Assembly (NCBI GenBank): GCA_033065855.1
Contig: JAVXUO010000322.1
Location: forward strand, 124,001-188,000
Length of the DNA: 64,000 nt
Source of the DNA: Escallonia rubra
Lineage: Eukaryota > Streptophyta > Magnoliopsida > Escalloniales > Escalloniaceae
Direction: 5' to 3'
The notes beneath the pieces are model-generated. The model saw only the letters and a list, made by a program, of their open reading frames with translations, was not told where the DNA came from and did not search any database. Of the stretch, positions 24,065-37,150 are shown in pieces. A program made the position numbers and the translations under genes. The stretch's first letter is position 1; each line of letters opens with the position of its first letter.

Positions 24065-24374
24065 GTACTTCCGTAGTCTTATATAGCACCACTAGATAAA
24101 AGCTAAAGCTTCGACGAAAACCCTTCTTTGACAAAGAAAAACATGCCTAAGATCGTGAACGCATGAGCTTTACACGTTTATCTTTAAAACAAGAGTTGTA
24201 ACTATAAAAACATAGATATGTGAATAAAAAAATGCAAAAGGACCGAGTCTCTTGAGACACAAGCTCGAATATGTGCTGATTAGAAAAAGAAAGAGCTTTG
24301 GAACTTATGCACACCAAATCAAGTATTATCATAGAATCAAAACAAGTATATACGAAAATGAAGTGAAGGCAAAG
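24065..24374. other. no gene recognised between Copia X and the LINE
   Basis: A+T-rich, with only a 77-codon minus-strand frame of hydrophobic low-complexity character. Nothing supports a gene. Confidence 0.5.
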
Positions 24375-24416
24375 TCGCATCTAAAATGACACAAGTTTTC
24401 ATATAGGGATTATCGA

Positions 24417-25850
24417 TTGTTTAGAAAAAGGTCAGTTAGAGAGAGGGAGCTCCACCTTCTTTCTACTCTAGATCTGCTACGCAACGCCGGTGACGACGAC
24501 ACAGGCTGTTGCAAGAAGATCTTCAAGGCTAAGAGGCTCAATCAAAGACACCTTCTCAGGCGACTTCGTTGGGAAGGAATGGCAAAAAACGCACACCAGC
24601 AACAAACTGGTAACGAACATACTTCAAAATCAAGAACGGATGGGGTCGTTAGGCTCAGGGAAACAAATTCATGCAATGAGTCTGATGAAGACGAAGGTCT
24701 CAAGATTACGATCAAACAATTGAAGATGCAAATGGAATAGTTGAGACGGGAAAATAATGAATTAAAGAGCAGAATCAATTGTTGCGGGGATCAGACAATG
24801 AATAAAGGAAATGAAGACCACAAGGGTAATGCTTTGAATGGAAAAACAAAGATTCTGCCGTCTGGAATTCAAGGCGATGTTGCATTGAATGTTGAAATCC
24901 AATGTGTGAATGCATTGATTGCCGAAGATGAGGGTATTGAATTGGGGGCATGTGGACGTGAAGCGCGTGAGCCAGTCTTGGTTGCTGAGAGGGATGGCCA
25001 CATTAGCAAGGTAACAACTGCTTTTGAAATTAACAAGCCTTCTTTTCAAATATCTTTAGCGGGAACAGGGGAGGATTTCCCACCTTTGCCCTCGGTAAAG
25101 ATTCCTTTGATCGATCACTCCAAAATCGATCAAAGGAAATCAGGGCATAATGCCTCTTATGCTTCGATTATAAAGCCTAAAGGGATTATAACAAAGAAAA
25201 TTACTTGGAATTCATACCCCTGTAAGAAATTAGAGGGCAAAAAGGAGTGGAATACACAACTGCTGATGTGGAGAATGAACTGAATGTTTGGAGAAACACC
25301 ATTGTAGTGTATGTGCTGGGGGCAAGAGTTCATGTTCATGTGATGAAGGGATTTCTTGAAAGGAAATGGAAAATATTTGGATTGTTTTTAATCAGCTTAT
25401 TAAAATCTGGTATCTTCCTAATTAGATTTGAGGATAACATGGTCAAGTAACAAATTATAGAGTAAGGTCCATGTTTTTTTTTATAATAAGCATGTTGTTG
25501 TGAAACCATGGACCGACTCTATGACCCTTGAGAAGGAGGGGTTAAGTATTGTACCTATATAGATCAAATTACCCCAGTTTCCTCTTCAGTTCTGGTCTTC
25601 TAAAATGATAAGCAAATTCACGAGCACAATCGGGAAGCCTGTATTCATGGATCGAATGACTGCTAGGAAAGAAAGATTGGGCTATGCAAAGGTATGTGTG
25701 GCGATTGAGATTGATCATGAATGGCCTAAGGAGGTGCCTCTTAAAGGACCAGATGGTGTGATCTTTAACCAAAAGGTGGAGTACGAGTGACTGCCACTGA
25801 TATGTACATATTGCAAAACTTATGGTCATCAGCTGGCAACATGTTATAAA
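24417..25850 (+). pseudogene. LINE ORF1-like, DUF4283 and CCHC knuckle
   Basis: The first open segment (24417-24740) is charged and unassigned. The next, after an in-frame stop, runs 24741-25283. Frame then shifts into 25247-25450, then an interrupted stretch, then 25605-25790. The central part resembles the DUF4283 domain common in plant LINE ORF1. It is followed at about 25800-25850 by a CCHC knuckle ('CTYCKTYGHQLATC'), expected for nucleic-acid binding by the LINE RNP. At least four lesions separate these segments. The start at 24417 is only a guess, because no conserved N-terminus was recognised. Confidence 0.7.
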
Positions 25851-26439
25851 AAGCCACAGAAAAACAAATATGGAAATAAAAGGAAATATCAAATGTTGGA
25901 GTAGGACAAGATCAAATTATACAATCTCCAGGAAAATAGTAGAAGATTAGAACATAATCCTGTGAGGTTTGGGAATCAGTATCCTATACTGAATATTGCA
26001 GATGGCCTGGGAAAAGATCCCAGTTGGGAAAAATCTAGAAATAGCACATGAAGAATAAAGGTATAGGCACATGCTAATGTCAGCACTGGGAATAGTTTCT
26101 TAGCATTAGAAAAGGAAGGAAGTATGCTAGCAATGGATTATGATAAAGAGGCTCATGTGTGTACCAGTTCAGAGAGAATGAGGATTGACACTCTAAGAAC
26201 TCAGTTGATAAAGAATATTAGCCTCAGAGGAAAAGCACAAGCACAACATGACTACTAAGCTAGCTGGAGGGTCTTAATGATCCTGTGAGATAGAGGGATG
26301 TTAAGCAAGCAATGAAAAACTATAAGGTGCAGTTGATAGGGGTTACTGGAAGCAAGAGTTATGGAAAAAATATTCCAAAAATTACAAGGAAATAGAAGGA
26401 AGAATGGCAGTTTGACAACAATTTGAATAATAAAAGAGT

Positions 26440-29400
26440 GTCCATGTTATGGATAGGATGGAACAAAAATAAAGTGTAGATGGAAATGGTAAGCAAATCT
26501 AGCCATCATATCACTGGAAATGTGAAGATACAGAATTCTGGCATATCTTTCTATGTCACCTTTGTATATGCAAATAATAAATGAGAGAAAATAAGATCTT
26601 TATGGCAACACCTAGCACAGAATGTTATCCTAATAGGGAATGGAGATTTTAATGTGGTGAGGAATAGACAGGAAAAGCAAGGTGGCAGTGGGATTAATAG
26701 AAGGGACATAAAGGAGTTCAATCAATGTTTGTTTGCCACACAACTTAAAGATCTACCCACCTTGGGGATGCTTTATACTTGGTAAAATGATAGAGAAGAT
26801 GATCTCATTATGTGCAAGTTAGACAGAGCTAAGCAAAATGAAGGCCGGATGGAAACATACCCTAATACCAAATTTGAAGCCATAGCACCTAGAATATCAC
26901 ATCATGCCTTGATAATGATCAATGTCATGCAAGAGGCATATCAAGGTAAAATTCCCTTTGAATTCTTTAATTTTTGGATGAATCACGGTCAATTTGAGGA
27001 GGTCCTAAAAAACAAGTGGCAAGAGAGGGTAGCAGAGGATGCTTGTAAGCAGCTAAGAACTAAATTAAAGGAGTTGAAACCCCTATTGAAGAACTTCAAT
27101 AGGGAACATTATAGTAACATCTCAGCTAGAGTATGTGAGAAACTGAAAGAGTTACAACTAATACAAGCTAAGATACTACTTTATCAAGATTCAACTATGG
27201 TGTAGCAGGAAAAAGAGATTCATAGTCAGTACTATCATTAGCCAAGGAGGCCTTCTATTATTAGAAAGCAAGGATCAAACATGTGAAGCTTGGAGATTAC
27301 AATAAATCTTATTTTTAGAAGAAACTAAAGGTGAATAGGGCCACTAACAAGATCAATGCCATACATAATGGAGATGGATAGCTAATGTCAGGAGCAAAAA
27401 AGGTGATGCCAATGGCTACAAAGCACTTTCCAGAATTCTTAGGTAGCCATGTGCCCTTAAAACCTCAAACAAGAACAATATTGCAAGAAATAATATCTAA
27501 GATAGTCTCAAGGGCAGGTGATGCTGTGTGCCCCTATAACAAAGGAAGAAGTTAAAGATGCTATGTTTGCCATCAAACATAATAAAGCCCCTGGCCCTGA
27601 TGGATATAGTGCTGAGTTTTTTTCTAAAGAAATGGCATATAGTAATTGGTCTTGTCACCGCCGCAATGATGGAAATGCTCAATTAAAATAGAGGGATCAA
27701 GTTTTTTAGCAGCACTATCTTGACACTTATAGCAAAGACACATAATCAACCACTATAAGGGATTTCAGACACATAGCATGTTGTAATGTAATTTACAAAT
27801 GTGTTTCCAAGACCTTGTGTGCCAAAATTAAGAGGATTTTGCAGAACTATCACAGAAGTGGTGGTGCACCAAGATGTGTCATGCAATTAGATACATAAAG
27901 CTTATGACTCTGTTGGGTAGGAATTCCTAAGTATTATCATGGAAACCATGAACTTCAACACCCCCCCCCCCCACACGGGGCATGGGCTATGCAGTGTATC
28001 TCAACTATTAGATTCTTAATAAGGCTAAATGGGAGTGTGGAGGGCTACTTTGCAAGCTCTAAGGGGTTGAGACAAGGAGATCCATTATCTCCTTATTTAT
28101 TCTTATTGGCAATGAAAGCTTTCTCATGTTTAAAGACCAGATATGCTCAACATCAGGATTTTGGGTACCATCCAAGATGCAAAGAACTGCAGATACATCA
28201 CATGTGTTTTGCAGATGATATGTTCTTGTTAGGCCAAGCTGATCAATCTTGATGAGTTTCACACCTTATCAGGTTTGTCTTCTAATCTGGCTGAAAGTTC
28301 AATATTATTGGCTTGAGTAAATACAGAAATTGCTGAGAGTTAAGCAGACCTAGTTAGCATTCAAGTGGATGTACTCCCAGTAACCTACCTTGGCATACAT
28401 TTAATATCAACAAAGCTGCAATATAAGGATTGTGAAGGTCTACTAGGAAGAATCACCAACAAAATTGTAAGTTGGACTACCAAGGTCCTTTTATATGTAG
28501 GGAGAATACAATTGGCAATATATGTCCTTTGTAGCAAGCAAGTGTATTTGTGCTTTATGTTTATACTTCCCAAGAAGATTATTAAACAAACTGAAAGGAA
28601 GATTAGAGCCTTTATTTGGCATGGGTATGATGTAAGATGTACTGGTGCTAAAGTAGCTTGGAAAGACTTATGTCTTCCAAAGGAAGAAGGTGGTCTAGGC
28701 ATCAAAAGGCTAGATCGAGAAGTGGAACAAGGCTGCAATAGGCAAACATCTGTGGGACTTGGCTCATAAGAAGGACTCACCTTCGGTGAAATGGTGCCAT
28801 ATTTACATAATTAAAGAACAGAATTTATGGACTTTCAAACCACATATGGTGTTATCTTGGACATGGTGCAAAACCCTAAAGATCAGAGACAAATTATGCC
28901 AATACATATACTACAAAGTGAGAAATGGGCAAAAAACTTGGTTATGGTGGGATAGATGGTTGTATAATAGCACTTTAATTGAGCAATTTAGATTAAGAGC
29001 TATCTATGACTCAAGGTTGGATAGCCATGCTAAAATCAGTGAGATTATTCAAAGGAATGCATCGACAAGGCTCTTAAACAGATCAAGTGACTTAAGAGCT
29101 ATTAACTCTATGTTGGCCTCCTTACCCCAACCCAACATAGAGTTTCCTGATAGGGTAACCTAGTCCTTGCACCCTAGTGGCCAGTTTACCATAAACAGTG
29201 CATGGGAAGGTATGAGAACCAAAGCAGTGGTGCATCCTATATAAAAATTATTATGGTATCCTGGGCATATTCCTAGATGCTCATTTATATTATGGATACT
29301 GTGCAGAGGTGGTTTAAGAACAAGGGTGAAGCTCAAGGCCTGAAATGTTATCCAAGAGGACAACTATGTCATTTGCTCTCATCAGTCTGAAACTGAAAGT

Positions 29401-29766
29401 CATATGTTTGTGCAATATCCTTTTGGAAAAGAAATACGAGGATCAGCTTTTGAGAAACTGAAAGTGACAATACCTTCGATCACATGGCCTCAGGTGTGTG
29501 ATCGACTTACAAAGAACTTCAGAGGCAAGAGTATGCAAGCTAAACTTGGTAAACTAGTAGTGGCAACACTCATCTATGCGATTTGGATAGAAAGAAACAC
29601 AAGGATTTTTGGAAGGAAACAATCAATAGCTCAAGGATGTTTGTATGCGATACAACAGTGGATTAGATCCAGAATTATAGCTGGAGGAAGTTCAAATCAT
29701 CAGCAATTAATCATCAACTTTGCCAAGAATCGGGGATTGATACTAAAATCCTGCTTCAAAATGTAA
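26440..29766 (+). pseudogene. LINE ORF2 relic: endonuclease, reverse transcriptase, zf-RVT
   Basis: The AP-endonuclease-like region covers about 26440-26970, with 'GNGDFNVVRN' near 26636-26665. RT covers about 27540-28300, with 'APGPDGY' near 27588, 'GLRQGDPLSPYLF' near 28062-28100 and the catalytic 'FADD' at 28208-28219. The thumb/connection continues 28365-29163 ('KDLCLPKEEGGLGI'), a zf-RVT-like part lies near 29170-29420, and the C-terminus ends at 29766 with the typical 'ATLIYAIWIERNTRIF'. Longest open pieces are 26810-27205, 27989-28252, 28365-28769, 28759-29163 and 29404-29766, so there are at least five lesions. The enzyme would copy LINE RNA by target-primed reverse transcription; this copy cannot. 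Confidence 0.85.
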
Positions 29767-29891
29767 GTTAGTGAATAACAAAGAATCTGTACGTAATAAG
29801 GGTGTATAGGAGTGTGTATAGATGTTGAGATGTATACTATATGTTTGCCCTTTATGAAATAAAAGGACTTTCGACAAAAAAAACTCGCATC

Positions 29892-30560
29892 CATGGCATA
29901 TACGACACATGGCTAGAAAATGGTTAATATAACTTTTTCTTTGTTGTTAAATGGATTAATTCATCGTCTTTGACAATTAGCTATCATGTTTTCAGGCAAT
30001 TTTAGGCAGCAAATTTCATATGGATGGCAATATGGGGTGCCTCGTTCTGCCCTAATCGAAATTGCCTTATCTTCATTTGTTCCATCCCCACGTTGCGCTT
30101 TCTTTTATTTAATGTGCCATGCCCCACTCCATTTTAATCCTTCCTGTCCAATTTAACTTGATTCAATAAAGATCCTTCAGTGCAACCTTTTTTTTTTTGG
30201 GTATTAAATTAGCCACATTTATTGTAAAAATAAATTTTCTGACAGAAGCGGCTATGGCTGGAAGTTGTTGTCAGAGTTGGATGGCGGCGATGGGTGACAA
30301 TCGGTGGCGGGGTTGCCTCAGTTGCTCCGGAGCGAATGTCGGCAGTGTAGCACGGTACGTTGGCCGGCAGTAGGCTGCTGTTATCGGTGGTCGGCGACAG
30401 TAGTGGCTGTTGGAGTTCGAAAATAGTTAATACCAATAGTGTGTGGTGGTTGCCCGTTCGACCAAATAAAAATGGGAAAAGGAAAGCCCGCTTCTGTTAA
30501 GAGTTCCAACAAGTCGACTGCAGGCTTGTGCGTGTGAGAAAGGAAAAAAAAAGTAAATAC
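29892..30560. other. intergenic; CGG-rich patch
   Basis: Non-coding in appearance. A G+C-richer patch at about 30240-30420 carries a 75-codon minus-strand frame with no recognisable domain. Confidence 0.4.
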
Positions 30561-30893
30561 ATCTATATGGATCGAGTTCTTAAAAATCTGTTCGGGTTAA
30601 GCTAGAGATGCAAAAAAATCCAAGTAGACCCAATTAATTAGATCACCATTTACCCCATCCTCATTTGTTCCACAAATTCATTCATAACTTGTGTTTATAA
30701 ATATCACTTGAAGCGGGACACGACAGAATCTATATGGATTAAGTTCTTACGAATCTGCTCGGGTTGAGCCAGAGATGCAAAAAATCCAAGTAGACCCAAT
30801 CAATTAGATCATCACTTACCCCATCCTCATGTATTCCAAATTTATTCATATGTTGTATTTTAAAATATCACTTGAAGCGAGATGTGATGGAAC
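30561..30893. repeat. tandem duplication, 167-bp unit, two copies
   Basis: 30561-30727 and 30728-about 30893 are direct copies of one segment, differing by scattered substitutions and small indels. Shared landmarks include 'agagatgcaaaaa', 'tccaagtagacccaat' and 'atatcacttgaagcg'. Confidence 0.85.
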
Positions 30894-33167
30894 TCCAATT
30901 AGCCCCAGATTACCATCCCTTAGATGCGAGTAAGTTACTGCAAGATGCAAAGTAAAAGGACGTAAACCAAAACAAAATCAGTCAATCGCGAAGAATGCCT
31001 CTCTCACTAACAGAGACGAAAATTGTGACACCCTTCGCCGCACCACTTCCTCTTTCCTAATTATGTTTGTGTCACCACCATTGGGTTTTCCTGGTTGTGG
31101 TGATGTGGTAATCTAGATTATTATCTCTTTACGGTTTTTGTGTGGGATCTTAAGGATTATGGAGGGCTGGACGACCACGACGTTTTAGCGGCTCGCAATC
31201 GATTAGGTTGCTAATCCATAATTTTACTGCAGTGGAGATTGGCTGGAGTTTGATGAAAGGGGTAAGCTATCGGGATCCTTCAAGTAATCCTCGTTTGGGT
31301 TGTGGCGGGCTTCAGGTATGAGTTAATTTCACCGTAGGGATTACAGAGTTATGTGTTGCCACGGGTTAAAGTTCGAAAGGTGAGTCTAGGGCCAAGCTTA
31401 TTCTTCTAGGGGGAGGGTGTTTTTTTGTTTCTCGCTCCTCCTAGATTCCCTCTTCCCGGCCCTTCCCCTAGAAAGGTTTTGCGGTTGCAATTGCAGGTTG
31501 GTAGATGTTACGTTAAGGTTGGTTTTAGTCGGTGATTCTGTGAAACTCGGTTTGCTGGTGATTCAAAAAGTTCTCGGTTAGATGATGGTCAAGGTTTCCT
31601 TTGATTGAAGATGGTTGTGAGGGTCGTTCGATTGAAGATGGTGATTCCAGGGGTTTCGATTGGTGTTTCTATTGCGTCAAGGTGGACGGTCGGTAGCTGT
31701 GAGGGGCTTCTGGGGGTAAGCAGTAGGGTGATGACCGGAGAAGGAGGTGTTTTCGGTGTTGGAGTGGATGCACAGGAATCGATGCCACGTTGCAATGAAT
31801 GGGCCACGTGTCTAGAATCAGGGCTAGTGGCTGACTATATGCTGGAGTATTTCGATTGGATGTTATCTTAGTCTTTATCTGTTTTAGTTACTAGTTATCA
31901 TGTTTTAGTTGAGTTTATTATATGTAGCTGGTTAAATATAGTTAGTTAGTACACCCCATATTAAAAAAAATAGTTTATCTGTTTATAGGTTTTGTATGTT
32001 TTCATATTTTTTTTTTGTCGCTTTTATTGTAGGCTTTTATTCTATTGCTATTCCTATCAGATGAGGATGTCATCAACGAGTCTTTACTTACCTTTTGAGT
32101 ATGTTGTAATTTTCTTCCTATCTTTGGAATATATTTTTAATCTTCTCTCTGAAAGAGAGAGGGGGTGGGGGGTGTGGAACCGACCATCCGCTGAAAAATT
32201 ACCACCTGGGTGTTGATGGGTCACGATAAAGTATACTTTCTTTAATTGGTTGCTTTTGTTGCCACCATCATTTTCCTTTTTATAGTGTCAGAAGGCACCA
32301 CGGGCTTGATTATGTCAAAAGGCATTAAGAGCTAGGGTCCCAGTAATTGATACTGAAATAGAGTGATAACGGTACAAGCACAAACAAGGTTTGCTTTCAT
32401 TCATTAACAATATGAATGTTTATTCTTCGTTTCTTTTTTTTCTTTCTTTGACAAGGACAATAACTATTTTTTTTACCACTATGATTGTTTTTAATCTGAT
32501 TTATTGCAAAGAAAATCGTTTAACAGGCACGCCAAGATGACTAATACATCAGCATGTATGTGATTATAAGAGTATTTAAATGCATGTGTTAGAAAGTTCT
32601 ATGGACTTATTATTATCTGCTTATGCCATATTTTTTACTTTATTTTTCTGTTTTTCGGACTCAGAGTTGATATTTATGTAGAGCCGTGTAGACTGAATTT
32701 ACTTCAAAACTTTTATACGATGTCAAGAGCAATTGCTAGCTAAGTTGTTTCTCATTCAAGAGTGCAACTTTAGCCATTTGCTTCCAATCTTTTGGCAAAC
32801 TTACAATAAGAAGAAAGGAAAATTGACGACATAAAGTATCAAAGCTTGTGTTGGTTTAAATTAAAGCAAAAGCAGAAAAAAGAGAAAGAAAGATGAAACA
32901 TCAGCATACTGCGCTCAAAAGAAGGGAGCAATAATGTCATTTGCACATGACCAGGGGGTTCATTGCGCCCAGCCAAACGAAATGAAGAGGAATTAGACGC
33001 TCATTTCATGCCCCATTACGCTCTTTAAACAAACATACTATACCCCATTCCACGTCATTCCTAGGGTTTCTATATCGTAGCACTCCTTTACGTTACATGT
33101 AAGACTTGGATAGGAAAAGAAAAAAAGAAGAAAGAAAAATCCGCCCAATGATCAGACTCGATCATAC
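30894..33167. other. intergenic; GT-rich segment, no gene recognised
   Basis: The 31000-31900 part is G/T-rich and resembles 48660-49715 in character ('ggtgagtctaggg...cttctaggg'). It may be a relic of the same kind of non-autonomous retroposon. The 88-codon plus-strand frame at 31605-31871 has no known domain. 31990-33167 is A+T-rich with nothing recognised. Confidence 0.4.
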
Positions 33168-35783
33168 TGTTTACTTAATCCTATTTGCACAAGTAAATAA
33201 TTTCTCACTATTAATATGCTTATAGTCACTAAAGTTTTCACCACTAAGTGGCATTAAGGTATTTATCGCTAATTTCCACAATGAGATGATGATAGTTTGC
33301 AAAATTATTTTTTCATGAGAAGAAACTAACTTATATCAAATGTGTATCAAAGAAGGGGACAACTTAACAACCAAAAAAAATCATGACTTGAATTCAAGTT
33401 TTTTTTCTTCTTCTCGTTCCTCTTATGTTTCAAGTTTTGCTGTCTATAGATTGCGAGATTCAGGTTCTAGACCTGAGCTCTTTGTATTTTGTAACTTTCG
33501 CAACACTGATCAAAATCCTTTCTTTGGCTTTGTGCGCGCGTTATCGTTTTATTTTAGTCAAAGTCTCCATTTTAGAGAAGTCCTCGTCAAGAGGAAAGCA
33601 AGAATCCATACATGTTGATGAGTTTGCTAGCGAGTGCAAACACTGCCACGTTTGGTCAGACCTTTTTTAATCAGAAGGTGGAAATATCAAGTAGTAGAGG
33701 ATGTTTGAAAATAAGTTTTCAAATAATTCCTTTGAATTTCAAGCCTAATTTGATGAATTATGGGCCAATTTCTCGGTTAATTTAGTGAGATGCCATTATT
33801 TGGCATCTTTGGTCCCTAGAAATGATAAACGGTTTGTACTTTCATTTTACGTAGATGTTATATGAACCAATTTTTGAATTTTCTGGGATGATCTCATGAT
33901 TTGCATAGACAAAAACTATCAACTGTTTTTTATAGCAACTTTTAATGAATTTTAGAAGTTTGAAGATGAAACCAAGGATGGTATGAGACATGAGTCTAGA
34001 TTTCACATTAACTTTATTTGGAAATATTCCTAGATAAAGTAGAAAAAATGTTTGAAGATGATTTTGGAAAGAGGAAGGCGAACGACTTCTTTCATCTATT
34101 ATCATGGATGGTAAGTCAATAATGGCTAAACCTTTTGACCATACGAACTTGTCATATATGGATGGGCACCAAGTTGATGAAGTTGAGTTTGTCAAATAAC
34201 AAGTTTTTATGTCGGCTTTGGCAGAAACTTCTAAAAAGGAAAATAGGGCACATCACATTTCATCAATATCTTGATTCAGAAAGCTAACGAGAGAGCTGGC
34301 ATGAGTAAGGGACACGATTTCATTTAAGAAATGGTCAAATACATTGAGCCATATGACTTGCTACTAGATGGAACAGACAAATTTAAAGTTAATGCTACTT
34401 AATATTGGTGAAAAACATGATCTCGTGTCAAAAATGGCAGAAATAAATTGAGCAACGATGTCCAAATTTTTTAAAGATCGATACATTAAAGGGGATATAA
34501 TCAATACGGTTGGGGGGCAAGTTTGCAAGCCTATTATAGTTGTAAGCAAAAAACAACACTTTTCATGTAGTGTTATAGCGAGCCAACTATGGCTATCGAT
34601 TGAGAATTCCCTACTACTTATAACAAGTTTAAAGCTTTTGACACCATGAAACCTAATGAAAAATATTTATTTAGGAAGCCAACTGGTGTTATACTTTTTT
34701 GGAGAAAGATAATCTATTTGAATTTATGGAGCACACCAGGGTAGAGTTTTAATTCGATGGTTATCCGGAACTAGTTAAATATTATCTATTTTATTTTCCT
34801 CCATGCATTTGGTACAAGAACATGTTCAATTGATTGACATATCAGTAGCCATTTTGTATATAGACTTTAGTCATTGGCCAAACATCGCCATTATTTATTT
34901 ATTGGCTTGGCCAATTGTGGTTATTTGTTTGGTTCATGGTATTGCATTATATCTCAGGGTCAAGCAAGAAAAAGCGAATTAAGACAGGTGTTAGATGTCT
35001 TGTGGCACCCGAAGAAAGTTAAGATACTAAACTCTTAACTCAAGTGCCAAAAATCTGGCAAAAATTGTGCTTCTATCTGTCACTATTTCATGAGTAAAAT
35101 CCATTTGGGTTTTGCTTATCAAGAAATGGTTCTTCATAAATTCTAGATACTTATTTGTTTAAACCGGGGGGCATGTTTTTACTAGTAAATAAATTCTCAC
35201 TATCGATAGGCTTATAACCATTTAATTTATGACTTGTCCTTAACAAAATGCCACTAAATGACATTTAAGATTTTTCTATGATTTGCAAAAAAAAAGAGAA
35301 GAAGAAGAAGATGATCATAGTTTGGTAAGTTATCGAGAATAAACTAACTTATGTGAAATGCATTATCTTTGTTTAGGGATAAGTGTACTTGTTATTTCCT
35401 AGAGGATAGTTTATTTTCTGAGAGAAGTTATTTGGTAGTCATTTTTATATTTTATTGCGGTATGAGTATACGTGGCAAGACCCAAATAAGTGGACAACTC
35501 AACATCAAAACAAATCATGACTTGAATCGACATATATATTTTTTCTTTTTCCTTCTATATATTTTAGAAACTTTTGTTGTCTATTGATTGCGAGATTTTA
35601 GGTTCTAAACCTAAGTCATTTGTGTTCTGTAATGTTCTCACCACTAATTAAAATATTTTATTTGCCTTTGCGAGTGCGCTGTCTTTTTGGTTTAGTTTAA
35701 ATTTTCATTTACGGAGAAGTATTCATTAAGAGACAAGAAAGAATCTACACACATTGATTACGAGTTTGCTAGCAAGGGCAAAC
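33168..35783 (+). mobile_element. decayed non-autonomous LTR element
   Basis: Two direct repeats flank ~1.5 kb: a left one at about 33168-33642 and a right one at 35174-35783, sharing phrases such as 'gtaaataa.ttctcacta', 'aatcatgacttgaat' and 'gagtttgctagc'. The right copy is preceded by a purine-rich 'aaaccggggggca', placed like a polypurine tract for a plus-strand element, and starts TGTTTTTACTAG. The right LTR is longer, having an extra stretch near 35380-35490. No gag or pol domain is recognised inside, so it looks like a non-autonomous fossil. LTR divergence suggests it is old, and no clean target-site duplication is visible. Confidence 0.6.
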
Positions 35784-36364
35784 CGATCCGTTGTCGTGTG
35801 AAAAAAATCTTCAATTGATAAAAAGAAATTGAAAACATTGTAAAGCATGTAATGAATATCAATAACGAAAAGGGAAAGAAGATTTTTTCAAAAGAATCAA
35901 AGAGTATAAGTACGAAGAGAAGAGCTACTTTTGAGAAAAGAAAAAGAAGTGAATAGATTAATTAAATGTCACTTGTGTAAAGAGATTTAAGAGACCAACA
36001 AAGAAGACTGCATAAAAGAGCTTCTCGGTGAAAAGTGCACTTAAATGCGGGCATGCATCTTTCTTTTCTTAGCTTTCTCTCAGTGTCCAATACAAAATTT
36101 TGGAACAACTGGCTATTAGTATACATAACAATTCTGCATCTTCTCTCGATACTAAAAAAATATCTGTAGTTTAAAATATAAGATGGTTACGTTTAATGGT
36201 GCTGACCATTTTGAAATGTTGCATATATTCCGCATGATAACGCTCAGTGATTCTTCACCCCGTCTCCCCCTATCACATCAATAACCGGTCATCTAAAGTT
36301 TTTAAATGGTTAGAACCAATGATCCGGAATCATGATATAAAACTTAAATTCCATTTGGGGGTTG
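35784..36364. other. no gene recognised
   Basis: A+T-rich intergenic sequence with only short frames. Confidence 0.45.
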
Positions 36365-36616
36365 CTAGAGATACACAAACACCTTGTCTTGGTAGGTGCC
36401 CATCTCAGCAAGGAGGTCTGCACATTTATTTCCTTTGCGATACACATCCCGGATAGCAGATTCAGTTGAATACATTAATATGTAGTCCCTAATAAAGTGG
36501 GAGCAGGGGTGAAAAGTCTTTGAAGCTTCACCAAAAGTCTTTGTGGTCTTCATCATTCTTGAAAAGAAGAAATCATGTAGGTTTTTTTTGTGACTCGTCC
36601 AGTTCTTAGACCTCAC
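36365..36616 (-). pseudogene. RNase H (RVT_3-like) C-terminal relic
   Basis: An 83-codon minus-strand frame whose C-terminal half ('IRDVYRKGNKCADLLAEMG') matches the end of the RNase H-like domain found in plant LINEs and LINE-derived open frames, where 'V.REANKCADALAK.G' is typical. The catalytic acidic residues of the N-terminal part are not visible, and no neighbouring LINE sequence is identified. It is most likely a fragment of a LINE inserted on the minus strand. The assignment rests on a short stretch. Confidence 0.45.
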
Positions 36617-37140
36617 AACATTTACTTCAACTTTCTTCCGTTACACTCCTTTGAAGTGGATATATATTGGCTTTTCCTTTATATATCTCTACTATTTTAA
36701 CAAGGCCATATATATATATATGGCGCTGCATAAGTGGGCATAGTACCACCCTCCTTTGACGTCAATCTTGGTATCATGTGGTGCACTCAGTAAGAAGAAA
36801 AAACAGAAACTTCTATTGACACTGAAATGATTAAGACTTTCTCTCCAGAGCCAAAGAGTCCGGAATAGTCAGGAACGGAAGTATTCACTGCCATTTGGAA
36901 ATGGGCCCAGCTCTCGCTATAATTTCAACAATTAGGGTACGCTTCTAGAAAATATTGTCGTGTCGTCGCTAATACTTAAAGTAAAACTTAACGCGTTAAA
37001 AAATTGAAAAAGAAGGAAGACGAAAAAAAGTTAAGCTCCTTCTTCCACCCTTCATAGTCTTTATGTGATCTTTTTTTATGTATTCTTTTTGCTATTTTTC
37101 AATTATAACCGTTAAAATAAAGCGTAAATAGTTAATTAAT
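36617..37140. other. no gene recognised
   Basis: Intergenic, with a short TA-rich run (about 36704-36721). Nothing else identified. Confidence 0.45.
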
Positions 37141-37150
37141 AATGAAATGC

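Larger units (their letters stand above)
24382..29884 (+). mobile_element. L1-type LINE, near full length, decayed
   Basis: A plant L1-clade non-LTR retrotransposon on the plus strand. It has an ORF1-like region (about 24417-25850) with a DUF4283-type domain and a CCHC knuckle, then an ORF2 region (about 26440-29766) with endonuclease, reverse transcriptase and a zf-RVT tail. The 3' end is a non-coding tail ending in an A-run at about 29873-29883. TCGCATC occurs just before (24375-24381) and just after (29885-29891), a plausible short target-site duplication. If that is real, the element is 5.5 kb and not 5'-truncated. Stops and frameshifts through both regions show it is inactive. A C-run at 27959-27972 interrupts the RT region. 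Confidence 0.85.

Noticed and set aside
31605-31871. 88-codon plus-strand frame
   Set aside because: Val/Gly-rich translation of G/T-rich DNA with no recognisable family.
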